A stretch of DNA of 13,378 nucleotides from an uncultured Flavobacteriales bacterium (lineage in GTDB: Bacteria > Bacteroidota > Bacteroidia > Flavobacteriales_D > Sanyastnellaceae), in assembly GCA_937967465.1 (NCBI GenBank), contig CALBSW010000077.1:1-13378 (forward strand), in the 5' to 3' direction. Under the pieces are notes generated by a model that worked only from the letters and a program-made list of their open reading frames with translations, had not been told where the DNA came from and ran no database searches. Made by a program: the position numbers and the translations under genes. This document shows positions 1-8,232 of this stretch, piece by piece; the first letter of the stretch is position 1; each line of letters opens with the position of its first letter.

Positions 1-3000
1 GGATGCGACAACACGGCCACGGCCAACCTGACCTCCTTTGACAACCCCACGGTAGAGGCCGGTGATACGCTGGTCCTCTGCAACAACGATGCAGTGACCG
101 AGCCGCTCACCGGGTATTCGCCCGGGCTGACCGAGGCCGGGGGAAGCGGCGTATGGTCGGGTGCCGGCTTGAGCGGGGCGGACAGCTTCACTCCGGCTGG
201 CGTGGGGCTCTACGACCTCACCTACACCTATACGGATGCCAACGGCTGTTCCGAGAGCGACACCCGCACCGTGGTGGTGGAGGAATTGACCCAGGTCGAT
301 CCTGGACTGCCGGTGGAAGTCTGCTTCGGCGATCCGGGCTTCACCATGGACGACTTCTCACCGACCACCGCCACGTGGAGCGGCACTGGGGTGACGGCCA
401 ATGGCACGCTCGACCCGAACATTGCGCCGGGCACGTACACCTTGACCGTGGTCAACGGGGTGCTGAGCTGCGAGACGACCGACGACAAAACGTTCACCGT
501 GCACCCACTGCCCGATCCGCTCATCACGGGCACGACGGAACTCTGCGAAGGCGACACGGCTCAGCTGGCCCTCACCGAACCCGCCGGAGCTGCCGTGGAA
601 TGGACCTTCGATGCCGCTGCCCCAGCGCTGCTCGATACGGTGGCCGGCACGGTGGACATGGCCTTCACCGGCCTGGCCACCTCCGTGTTTGGCTGTGAAG
701 CCACGGTGGACCGCAATGTGGTGGTGAATCCACTGCCGGTGGTCGAGGCCCCCATTCAGGACGCATTCTGCAACCAAGCCATCCCCACTGCCCTTGTCGG
801 GGGAACGCCCGTCGGTGGGGACTGGAGCGGACCCGGGGTGACCGATCCGGCCGGCACCTTCCTGCCTTCAGCAGTGGATACCGGACTGACGGCGCTCGTC
901 TACACCTTCACCGATGGGTTCGGCTGCACCAACCGCGACACTGTGGAAGTCGCCGTGGTGGAGCCCCAGGAGGCCGAAGCCGGGCCCGACTTGACCGTGT
1001 GCGACATCGACACCACGCTCACCCTCGCCGACTTCACGCCGGTGACCGGCGGCAACTGGACCGGCCAAGGGGTGACGGACCCCTCCGGCCAACTCGATGC
1101 CGGACCGCTGGCACCCGGCAACTACACGTTGACCTACACGTTCGGGTCCGGCACGTGTGAAAGCGCGGACGACCGGACCCTGGTGGTCCTGCCCCGGCCC
1201 GCCATCGACCTGTCGGCCGACGTGGCGGCATTGTGCGCCGGGGACAGCGTGTTCTTCAGCGCGTCCGTCAATGGCGGCCTGCCGCCCTACACCTACGATT
1301 GGGCCGCAGGCGTCACACCCGGCGCCAACACCGCCACCACCACTTCTGCCACAGGCTACGCCGTGGACGGAACAGCGATGGTGGCCACCTTGACCGTCAC
1401 CGACGCCAACGGTTGCTCAGAAACCGCATCGCTGCAGGTCACCGTCTGGTCGCTGCCCACCATCGACGCGGGCGTGGACGTCCAATTCTGCAACCAGTCC
1501 ATTCCCGTCCAACTGGGCGGATTCACCCCGGCTGGCGGCACCTGGTCCGGCCCGGGCATCACCGATCCCTCTGGGACCTTCCTGCCCAGCGACGTGGGCG
1601 CGGGCGACTTTGAAGCCGTCTACAGCTACACCGACTCCAACGGCTGCCTGAACCGCGACACGGTGACCGTGGAAGTCATCGAACCCCAGATCGCCGAAGC
1701 CGGTCCAGACCTGAGCTTGTGCGACATCGACACCACGTTTGCGCTGGCGGGATTCACACCGCTGACGGCCAGCGGTTGGTCGGGAGACGGGGTGGCCCCG
1801 GACGGCACGGTCACCGCCGGCCCCCTGGCGCCAGGCACCTACACACTCACCTACACCATCGGGACGGGGACCTGCCTCAGCACGGACACCCGAGAACTCG
1901 AAATCCGCCCCTTGCCGGCGATCGACCTTGCGGTGGACGACGCGACCGTTTGTGACGGCACGCCCGCCGACTGGACCGCCACCTTCGCAGGCGCCACTGC
2001 GCCGTACAACTGGACGTGGAGCGACAACGTGGGCGGCGCAACCGGCAGCGGCAACAGTGCCACAGCCGGGTTGGAGGTCGACCTCGGAAACGGGGGGACC
2101 GCCACAGCGCAAGTCCTCGTGGTCGACGCGACCGGTTGCAGCGATTCGCTGTCCCTTTCCGTGGACGTTTTGGCCTTGCCTGTTGTCCAAGGTGGCGGCG
2201 ACACCGTCTTCTGCAACACCGGCATCGCGGGCCAACTCGAAGGCTTCTCCCCTGGCCTGCTGGATGGGGGAACCGGCAGCTGGGCCGGCTTGGGCGACGC
2301 CTTCCCTGCACTCGATGCCGACGGCACCTTCGCCCCGGACCTGAGCGGCGTGGGCCAATTCGAAGCGGTCTACACCTACATCGAATCAGCCACAGGCTGC
2401 GAGAACCGCGACACCATTTTGGTGGACGTCACCGACCCGGTGACCGCCAACGCCGGCCCAGACACCACGGTCTGCGACAATGCGGGCCTGTTGCAACTCG
2501 ACGGATATTTCCCCGCATCCAACGTCACGTGGTCCTCCACAGGCGACGGCGCCTCCGCCTTGCTCGATGCGGGCACCGGATTGGTCCAACCCGCCCTGCT
2601 CGGACCAGGCGACTACACCTACTTGCTCGAGTACGGCTACGGCACGTGTTACACCCAAGACGAAAAGGTCGTCCACGTCGACCCCCTTCCCGTGGTGACC
2701 ACCTCCGGGACCAACCTCTTTTGCGAAAACGAAGGCACGGTGGTGCTGACCTCGGGGGAGCCCGCAGGCGGCGTGTGGGAAGGCCAAGGCATCACCAATG
2801 CCACCGGGGACTTCGCCACCGGAGCGCCCCTGACGGGGCCGGGCACCTACCCGATGCTCTATTGGTACGAAGACCCCATCACCGGCTGCCGCGACACGGC
2901 CGACCACAGCATCACCGTCCAGATCATCCCGGAAGTGGATGCCGGACTGGACACCACCTTTTGCAACCAGCCGATCGCGGCCTTGCTCGAGGGCTTCTCC

Positions 3001-6000
3001 CCTGACCTCGCGGACAATGGAACCGGCGCATGGTCGGGAACCGGCGCTTTGGCCGGTGCGTTGGACAGCGATGGCACAGTCGACCCCAGCGTTGCCGGAG
3101 CGGGCACGTTCGGCGCCGTCTACACCTACACCGAAAACATCACGGGTTGCACACACACCGACACCCTGGAGGTCACCATCGCCGAACCCCTCGTGGCCGA
3201 TGCGGGGCCGGACACCACGGTGTGCGACAATGCCTTCCCCCTCCAGCTGGTCGGATTCCCCCTCACCGATGCCACCTGGAGTGGCAACACGGGCGACGCC
3301 CAAGATGGCCTCGTGGACGACGCGACTGGACTCCTTCACCCCGGTCCGATGGCGCCCGGGACCTACGGCTACCTCATCGAGTACGGTGTGGGCACCTGCT
3401 ACACGAGCGATGAGGTCAATGTGACCATCGATCCCCTGCCGGAACTCGAGATCGCCAGCCCGGACGCGTTCTGCGCCAACCTCGGTACGGTGGACCTCGC
3501 TGCGGCAACGCCTGCAGGCGGCACCTTGTTTGGCGACGGCGTGCTCGACGCCTCGGCGGGCACGTACATCAGCGGCCTCGCGCCGGGCAGCTATGCGCCC
3601 TCCTACACCTACGAAGATCCGCTGACGGGGTGCCGCGACACGGTGGTCCACAACGTCACCATCCACCCCGTCCCGGTGGCCGCTTTCGAAGCCGACACCC
3701 TCGGTTGCTCGAACCTCGACCTGCCCCTGACCAACAACAGCAGCGGACAAACCGCCCACTACTGGGACTTCGTAGGTGTGGGAAGCTCTGATGAACCGAC
3801 GCCCGGATTCACCTTCCCGGGAGACGGCACCTACACGATCACGCTCATCGCGGGCAACGCATTCGGCTGCCAGGACACCACCGCGCAGGACGTGGACATC
3901 ACCCACCCGCCGGTCGCCGATTTCCTGCTCACGCCGGACTCCGGATGCGCGCCGCTGGACGTCGAATTCGCCAACCTCTCCGACGCGCCCTACGGCACCT
4001 ACCTGTGGACGGTCAACGGGGATGAATTCGCCCAGGAGGCGCCGCCGCAGCTGAATTTCAACCAAGGCGACAGCGTGGTCGACTACAGCGTCAGCCTGCT
4101 GGCCAGCAACCTCTGTGGCAACGACATCCTGAACGATGCCATCGTGGTCTATCCCGCGCCCGTCATGGTCTTTGCCTTTGAAGAGGACACCGTCTGCTCG
4201 CCCTTCGAGATGCAGATCATGAATGCGTCCACCGGCCTGCCCGATGACGTCACGTGGGACTTTGGAGACGGCACCGGGTTCAGCGGGTTTGACCCACCGG
4301 ACCACTGGTACGCCGTCGACACGGTGGAGCAGGTGTTCACCGTCACCTTGATTGGCGCGAACCAATGCGGTGCCGACACCACGTCCGGCGATGTGCTCGT
4401 CCTGCCCAACCAAGTGGAGGCCTTCTTCACCTTGAGCACCCCCGATGGCTGTGCGCCATTTGATCTGACGGTGGAAGATTTCAGCAGCGCCACCACGGCC
4501 GTCAGCTATGCCTTTGACAACGGGGACTTCGCGGCGACCCCAGTGGCGTCCACGACCTACCCCGATCCGGGCACCTACACCGTGACGCAGTTCGTCACCA
4601 ATGGGTGCAGCTACGACACGCTGGACATCCCAGTGACGGTCCACCCTGTCCCGGAAGTGGCCTTGAGCGTGTCCGATCCCGATGGTTGTGAGGATGCCCC
4701 GTTTGCATTCACCAGCGTCACCGACAACCCCGGCAATGCCGATTGGAACTTCGGCGACGGCACCGTCGGCGGCGGCCTGACCACGACCCACGCCTACAGC
4801 GAGAGCGGCACCTTCACCGTCACCTTCACCACGGAAGCGCCCTTGACCGGCTGCACGGCCGAGGAGAGCTTGGAGGTGGAGGTCTTCCCCAATCCGGTCG
4901 CTTCCATCGGCCTCGACGATGCCCTCGGGTGTGCCCCCTTGACGGCCACGTTCACCAATGTCTCCGCCGGAAGCCAATTCCAGACCTGGGACTTCGGCGA
5001 TGGCAGTGAGCCCGCCTTCCAATCCGTGCCCAGCCACGTGTTTGTCAACGAGGGCCTCGACCCGGTCCAATTCGACGTGACCCTCGTCGCGGAAAGCACG
5101 CAGCTGTGCGTGGACAGCACCACCGTCACCGTGACCGTGCTGCCCACCCCGGAGGCCGCTTTTGCCCTCGCAGAGGAAGAGAGCTGCACCTTCCCCGTGG
5201 ACATCCTGACGGCCAACACCAGCGTCGGCTCCATCAACCACAGCTGGACCGTCAACGGCGCCGACCCCGTCGTGGCCACTGCTCCGGTCTTCACGGCCAA
5301 CGCCGTGGGCACCTACACGGTGGGCTTGACCGCCACCAACAGCTATGGCTGCGCCGATCAGGCCGAGGACGATTTCACCGTCCACCTCGCTCCCATCGCC
5401 AACCTGAGTGCCAACCCGCGCATCGGCTGCAACCCGCTCTCCGTTGACTTTCAGGACCTGAGCTCCTACAGCCAGGCCACCTCCCTCCTCATCGACGGCA
5501 TCTACGACGCTCCGCTCCCGACCGATGGGCTCTTGATCGACCAGGTCGTCACCTTCACTTCGTACATCGTCGCGACGAGTCCGGAAGGGTGCACGGACAC
5601 GCTGAGTCTCGCCGAAGACTTCACAGTGCACCCCGTGCCCACGGCCGACTTCTCGTACATCCCACTGACGACGTCGCCGGAAAACACATCATTCCAATTC
5701 ACCAACCAGAGCAACACCGCCTTTGCCACGAATTGGACCTTTGGCGACGGCAATGCCAGCTTTGTCCCGGACCCGCTTCACCGGTATGACGAGCCCGGCG
5801 AATACCAAGTGGTGCTGTCCGTCCAGAACGAATTCGGATGCACCGACCTCGCGGTGGACCTGTTGGTGATCGACGATCAGATCTCGGTTTTCGTGCCCAA
5901 CGCATTCACCCCGGCGAGCGATGGCATCGGGGACGGCATCAACGACGCGTTCAAACCCATCATCCGTGGCGTCAACCTCATCCAGAAGTACAAATTCCAA

Positions 6001-6237
6001 ATCTTCGACCGGTGGGGCACGGTGATCTTCGAGACCAACGACTACGACGAATTCTGGCTGGGCGACGTGGACCGGGGGCGCTACGACGAGTTTGACTACT
6101 TCGCCCAGAACGAGGTCTACAACTGGAAAGTCACCCTGACGCTGCCGGGCGAGGAACCCGACGAGGTCACCGAGACGGCCAACCCGTTCTGCAACGGGCC
6201 GCGCCAATTCTGCGGCCACGTGACGCTCATCCGCTGA
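1..6237 (+). CDS. Giant secreted repeat/PKD protein with type B T9SS (gliding motility-associated) C-terminal domain, 5' partial
   Basis: The frame is open from base 1 with no stop, so the N-terminus lies upstream; 2078 residues are visible. The methionine at 94 is internal, because repeat sequence precedes it in frame. From the N-terminus there are five tandem supermodules (nt 79-3669), each of three Ig/PKD-like modules with a cysteine near each end; then nine PKD-like domains (nt 3670-5871), several with WDFGDG or WNFGDG; then a CHU_C/TIGR04131-type sorting domain (nt 5872-6234) with VPNAFTP, IFDRWGTVIFET and terminal GHVTLIR. In this family that domain directs export through the type IX secretion system and attachment to, or release from, the cell surface. 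The architecture suggests a long, disulfide-stiffened surface fibre or adhesin, possibly for gliding or attachment; this is inferred, as no ligand-binding domain is visible. The convergent DUF2805 gene ends 23 bases downstream and no terminator hairpin is evident between them. Confidence 0.93.
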   Translation, partial: GCDNTATANLTSFDNPTVEAGDTLVLCNNDAVTEPLTGYSPGLTEAGGSGVWSGAGLSGADSFTPAGVGLYDLTYTYTDANGCSESDTRTVVVEELTQVDPGLPVEVCFGDPGFTMDDFSPTTATWSGTGVTANGTLDPNIAPGTYTLTVVNGVLSCETTDDKTFTVHPLPDPLITGTTELCEGDTAQLALTEPAGAAVEWTFDAAAPALLDTVAGTVDMAFTGLATSVFGCEATVDRNVVVNPLPVVEAPIQDAFCNQAIPTALVGGTPVGGDWSGPGVTDPAGTFLPSAVDTGLTALVYTFTDGFGCTNRDTVEVAVVEPQEAEAGPDLTVCDIDTTLTLADFTPVTGGNWTGQGVTDPSGQLDAGPLAPGNYTLTYTFGSGTCESADDRTLVVLPRPAIDLSADVAALCAGDSVFFSASVNGGLPPYTYDWAAGVTPGANTATTTSATGYAVDGTAMVATLTVTDANGCSETASLQVTVWSLPTIDAGVDVQFCNQSIPVQLGGFTPAGGTWSGPGITDPSGTFLPSDVGAGDFEAVYSYTDSNGCLNRDTVTVEVIEPQIAEAGPDLSLCDIDTTFALAGFTPLTASGWSGDGVAPDGTVTAGPLAPGTYTLTYTIGTGTCLSTDTRELEIRPLPAIDLAVDDATVCDGTPADWTATFAGATAPYNWTWSDNVGGATGSGNSATAGLEVDLGNGGTATAQVLVVDATGCSDSLSLSVDVLALPVVQGGGDTVFCNTGIAGQLEGFSPGLLDGGTGSWAGLGDAFPALDADGTFAPDLSGVGQFEAVYTYIESATGCENRDTILVDVTDPVTANAGPDTTVCDNAGLLQLDGYFPASNVTWSSTGDGASALLDAGTGLVQPALLGPGDYTYLLEYGYGTCYTQDEKVVHVDPLPVVTTSGTNLFCENEGTVVLTSGEPAGGVWEGQGITNATGDFATGAPLTGPGTYPMLYWYEDPITGCRDTADHSITVQIIPEVDAGLDTTFCNQPIAALLEGFSPDLADNGTGAWSGTGALAGALDSDGTVDPSVAGAGTFGAVYTYTENITGCTHTDTLEVTIAEPLVADAGPDTTVCDNAFPLQLVGFPLTDATWSGNTGDAQDGLVDDATGLLHPGPMAPGTYGYLIEYGVGTCYTSDEVNVTIDPLPELEIASPDAFCANLGTVDLAAATPAGGTLFGDGVLDASAGTYISGLAPGSYAPSYTYEDPLTGCRDTVVHNVTIHPVPVAAFEADTLGCSNLDLPLTNNSSGQTAHYWDFVGVGSSDEPTPGFTFPGDGTYTITLIAGNAFGCQDTTAQDVDITHPPVADFLLTPDSGCAPLDVEFANLSDAPYGTYLWTVNGDEFAQEAPPQLNFNQGDSVVDYSVSLLASNLCGNDILNDAIVVYPAPVMVFAFEEDTVCSPFEMQIMNASTGLPDDVTWDFGDGTGFSGFDPPDHWYAVDTVEQVFTVTLIGANQCGADTTSGDVLVLPNQVEAFFTLSTPDGCAPFDLTVEDFSSATTAVSYAFDNGDFAATPVASTTYPDPGTYTVTQFVTNGCSYDTLDIPVTVHPVPEVALSVSDPDGCEDAPFAFTSVTDNPGNADWNFGDGTVGGGLTTTHAYSESGTFTVTFTTEAPLTGCTAEESLEVEVFPNPVASIGLDDALGCAPLTATFTNVSAGSQFQTWDFGDGSEPAFQSVPSHVFVNEGLDPVQFDVTLVAESTQLCVDSTTVTVTVLPTPEAAFALAEEESCTFPVDILTANTSVGSINHSWTVNGADPVVATAPVFTANAVGTYTVGLTATNSYGCADQAEDDFTVHLAPIANLSANPRIGCNPLSVDFQDLSSYSQATSLLIDGIYDAPLPTDGLLIDQVVTFTSYIVATSPEGCTDTLSLAEDFTVHPVPTADFSYIPLTTSPENTSFQFTNQSNTAFATNWTFGDGNASFVPDPLHRYDEPGEYQVVLSVQNEFGCTDLAVDLLVIDDQISVFVPNAFTPASDGIGDGINDAFKPIIRGVNLIQKYKFQIFDRWGTVIFETNDYDEFWLGDVDRGRYDEFDYFAQNEVYNWKVTLTLPGEEPDEVTETANPFCNGPRQFCGHVTLIR
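79..3669 (+). repeat. Five tandem ~230-250-residue supermodules (A-B-C) in the giant surface protein
   Basis: Each supermodule has three related modules. Module A opens with (F/L)CN and carries a W(S/A)G motif and a VYTYT...GC...RDT ending. Module B opens with CDIDTT or CDN and carries APGxYTLTY...GTC. Module C opens with LC or FC and ends GC...V.PLP. The first cysteine codons of A lie at 79, 769, 1489, 2212 and 2962; of B at 322, 1000, 1720, 2473 and 3223; of C at 544, 1234, 1951, 2722 and 3472. The period is thus 678-771 bases. Units 2 and 3 are most alike (both have EPQ.AEAGPDL..CDIDTT in B and PAIDL in C). Units 4 and 5 are most alike (both have AGPDTTVCDNA in B and FC..LGTV/FCENEGTV in C). 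Bases 1-78 look like the end of another C module, so the array probably continues upstream. Confidence 0.85.
3670..5871 (+). repeat. Nine consecutive PKD-like domains, mostly with a paired-cysteine signature
   Basis: Domain starts, judged from the recurring P-V-A-x-F or similar first strand, are at about 3670, 3901, 4156, 4408, 4648, 4891, 5146, 5389 and 5635, giving 77-85 residues each. The PKD core motif is clear in the third (TWDFGDG), fifth (DWNFGDG), sixth (TWDFGDG) and ninth (NWTFGDG). It is degenerate in the first (YWDFVG), second (LWTVNGD), fourth (YAFDNGD), seventh (SWTVNGA) and eighth (LLIDGIY). Domains one to eight each have a cysteine after the first strand (as in GCAPL) and another near the last strand (as in FGCQDT), so an intradomain disulfide is plausible. 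The ninth keeps only the second cysteine. PKD domains in Bacteroidota surface proteins usually act as spacers or interaction modules. Confidence 0.85.
5872..6234 (+). other. Type B T9SS sorting domain (CHU_C / gliding motility-associated C-terminal domain)
   Basis: This 121-residue C-terminal segment carries the family landmarks in order: FVPNAFTP, DGINDAF, IFDRWG, VIFET, WLGD, VYNWKVTL and terminal GHVTLIR. The usual NAFTPNGDGIND run is lengthened here to NAFTPASDGIGDGIND. In this family the domain is recognised by the type IX secretion apparatus, and type B substrates are often linked to SprF/PorP-like partners. No such partner gene follows within this window. Confidence 0.88.
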
Positions 6238-6260
6238 GCCAACGAAAAAGCAACGCGAAA

Positions 6261-6539
6261 TCAGGAGCGGCGTTGGGAGGCGCTGCGGAAGCGGCCCGTG
6301 TCGAAGCCGCGGAGCTTGGCGTGCTTGGTGGAACGGCCCTTGACCCGGGCCCGCCACCGGCGGAAGGAGCCCGGCTTGAGGTGACGGCGCATCAGGGCGC
6401 GGACCTCGTTTTCCTTGAGCCCGAACTGCACCTCGATGGCCTCGAAGGGCGTGCGGTCCTCCCAGGCCATGCCAATGAGGCGGTCCAGGTCGTCGGAAGA
6501 GAGGTCGGGCACATTCACAACGCAAAGAGGACAACCCAT
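6261..6539 (-). CDS. DUF2805 / TIGR03643 family small conserved protein
   Basis: The predicted protein has 92 residues from ATG at 6539 to TGA at 6263-6261. The core DLDRLIGMAWEDRTPFEAI, then FGLKENEVRALMRR, LKPGSFRRWRARV and GR.TKHAKLR, matches what I know of the DUF2805 (TIGR03643) family, short basic proteins common in Bacteroidota with no established function. The helix-rich, arginine/lysine-rich C-terminal half is compatible with nucleic-acid binding, but this is inference. The start is uncertain: the extra N-terminus MGCPLCVV precedes where homologues usually begin, and GTG codons at 6518 and 6512 are alternatives that would remove the CxxC pair. The gene converges on the giant surface protein gene with a 23-base gap and diverges from the SulP gene across 69 bases. 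The frame stays open far upstream to 8330, but that extension is antisense to the SulP gene and not credible. Confidence 0.8.
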   Translation of the reverse strand: MGCPLCVVNVPDLSSDDLDRLIGMAWEDRTPFEAIEVQFGLKENEVRALMRRHLKPGSFRRWRARVKGRSTKHAKLRGFDTGRFRSASQRRS

Positions 6540-6575
6540 GTGCCCCACGGGTTCAAACGCCGCTGTGCGAGGTCG

Positions 6576-6583
6576 TAGCTTTG
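6576..6583 (+). promoter_or_regulatory. Bacteroidota-type -7 promoter element (TAnnTTTG) for the SulP gene
   Basis: TAGCTTTG is an exact match to the TAnnTTTG -7 consensus of Bacteroidota primary-sigma promoters. It sits 25 bases before the ATG at 6609, in the 69-base divergent gap. The expected -33 TTTG is weak: the closest plus-strand bases are GTTC at 6551-6554. Transcription would begin a few bases downstream, giving a very short leader without a Shine-Dalgarno sequence, as is common in this phylum. Confidence 0.55.
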
Positions 6584-6608
6584 CGGCCTTTTTCCGGCCC
6601 CCCGCCCC

Positions 6609-8135
6609 ATGCGCCTCGCCCTCTTCAACTTTCGGCAGACCGTCGACTACCGCCTCGAGATCCTCAGCGGACTGACCGTCGCCATGGCGCTCATTCCCGA
6701 AGCGGTCGCCTTTGCCTTCATCGCAGGGCTCAGCCCACTGACCGGCCTGTACGCCGCCTTTGTGGTCGGCCTCGTGGCCAGCGTACTCGGCGGCCGGCCC
6801 GGCATGATCAGCGGCGCGACCGGCGCCATCGCGGTGGTCCTCGCCGAACTCGCCCTCTCTCACGGCCCGGAATACATCTTCGCCACCGTCATCCTTGCCG
6901 GCCTCATGCAAGGCGCAGCCGGGTTCCTGCGGCTCGGCAAGCTCATGCGCCTGGTCCCGCAGCCGGTCATCTTCGGCTTCGTCAACGGCCTGGCCATCAT
7001 CATCGGGGGCAGCCAAATCGCGCAGTTCCAGAACGACGAGGGGCACTGGCTCGCCGGCACCGACCTCGCCGTCTTCGGGGGGCTCGTTCTCATCGCCATG
7101 GCCATCATCGCCTTCCTGCCGCGCCTGACCAAGGCCATCCCCGGTGGACTCACAGCCATCCTCGTCATCTTCGGCATCGTCACCGCCTTCGGCATCGACA
7201 CCAAGACCGTGGGCGACCTCGCCAGCATCCAAGGCGGCTTCCCTCCGTTCCACATCCCGGAAATCCCCTTCACCCTCGAGACCCTGCTGCTCATCGCACC
7301 CTACGCCGCCATCGTGGCGGGGGTCGGCCTCGTGGAAAGCCTGCTCACGCTCAACATCATCGACGAGATCACCCAAACCCGGGGGCAGGGCAACCGCGAA
7401 TGCGTCGCCCAAGGTGCGGCCAATGTGCTCAGCGGCCTGTTCAGCGGCATGGGCGGCTGCGCCATGATCGGCCAGAGCCTCATCAACGTCAGCTCCGGTG
7501 CCCGGGCGCGCCTCAGCGGCATCGTGGCGTCGGTCATGTTGCTGGTCTTCATCCTCTTCGGCGCACCGCTCATCGAGAAGCTCCCCATGGCGGCCCTCAC
7601 CGGCCTGATGATCATGGTCGCCATCGGCACATTTGAATGGGCCTCCCTCCGCACCTTCCGCCGGATGCCAACCTCCGATGTGCTGATCATGGTCCTCGTG
7701 ACCGCCATCACGGCCGTGCTGCACAACCTCGCGCTGGCCGTGCTCATCGGGGTGATCGTGGCAGCCTTGATTTTCGCTTGGGACAATGCCATCCGGATCC
7801 GCGCCCGCAAGCACATCAACGAGCAAGGTTGGAAGGTCTACGAGCTCTATGGCCCCCTGTTCTTCGGGTCCACGACGGTGTTCGCAGAGAAATTCGATGT
7901 GGAAGGTGATCCCGACCATGTGGTCCTCGACTTCGCCGAATCGCGGGTGTCGGACATGAGCGCCATCGAAGCGGTCAACAAGGTGACCGCCCGATATGCC
8001 GCCGCCGGGAAGAAGGTTCACCTGCGGCACCTGTCCACCGACTGCCGCCGGCTGCTCGACCGGGCCGACGCCATCATCGAGGTGAACCACTACGAGGACC
8101 CGACCTACAAGGTGGTGACCGACCAGACGAGCTGA
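6609..8135 (+). CDS. SulP-family inorganic anion transporter with C-terminal STAS domain
   Basis: This 508-residue inner-membrane protein belongs to the SulP/SLC26 superfamily, which moves sulfate, bicarbonate or related anions, often with Na+ or H+. The first membrane region carries the family signature ALIPEAVAFAFIAGLSPLTG followed by LYAAF (residues about 27-51). GATGAIAVVLAE follows, then PQPVIFGFVNGLAI and a conserved-looking GMGGCAMIGQS stretch near residues 280-290. Hydrophobic segments recur to about residue 395. The STAS domain occupies about residues 412-505 (LFFGSTTVFAEKF, VVLDFAES, DMSAIEAV); in relatives it sits in the cytoplasm and modulates transport or trafficking. The length is normal for compact bacterial members. 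The substrate cannot be set from sequence alone; sulfate and bicarbonate are both possible. The start is supported by the promoter element at 6576-6583. No cysteine biosynthesis or carbonic anhydrase gene is adjacent to help choose. Confidence 0.92.
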   Translation: MRLALFNFRQTVDYRLEILSGLTVAMALIPEAVAFAFIAGLSPLTGLYAAFVVGLVASVLGGRPGMISGATGAIAVVLAELALSHGPEYIFATVILAGLMQGAAGFLRLGKLMRLVPQPVIFGFVNGLAIIIGGSQIAQFQNDEGHWLAGTDLAVFGGLVLIAMAIIAFLPRLTKAIPGGLTAILVIFGIVTAFGIDTKTVGDLASIQGGFPPFHIPEIPFTLETLLLIAPYAAIVAGVGLVESLLTLNIIDEITQTRGQGNRECVAQGAANVLSGLFSGMGGCAMIGQSLINVSSGARARLSGIVASVMLLVFILFGAPLIEKLPMAALTGLMIMVAIGTFEWASLRTFRRMPTSDVLIMVLVTAITAVLHNLALAVLIGVIVAALIFAWDNAIRIRARKHINEQGWKVYELYGPLFFGSTTVFAEKFDVEGDPDHVVLDFAESRVSDMSAIEAVNKVTARYAAAGKKVHLRHLSTDCRRLLDRADAIIEVNHYEDPTYKVVTDQTS

Positions 8136-8232
8136 TCCCTGCCGTCTTCCACAGCCGGGCGTGAATGGCTGCAGCTCAGGAAGGTGCGTCGAATGGGGCT
8201 TTCGAAATACATTGTCCTGACAACACCATACC

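Noticed and set aside
79..3669. Possibility that the repeats are an assembly artefact
   Set aside because: The copies differ extensively at the DNA level and in length (678-771 bases), as expected for diverged natural duplications.
2386..5631. Long minus-strand open frame (1081 codons) antisense to the giant surface protein
   Set aside because: The plus-strand frame shows clear domains over the same stretch. The minus frame is rich in G, V, R, E and H with no recognisable motif, a typical by-product of GC-rich third-position bias.
8146..8183. Possible nested hairpin after the SulP gene (CTTCC/GGAAG and CAGCC/GGCTG)
   Set aside because: Short stems, asymmetric bulge and no T-run, so not a convincing terminator.
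8208..8215. TACATTGT as a -7 element for the cupredoxin gene
   Set aside because: Two mismatches to TAnnTTTG and no -33 TTTG at a suitable distance; too weak to list as a feature.
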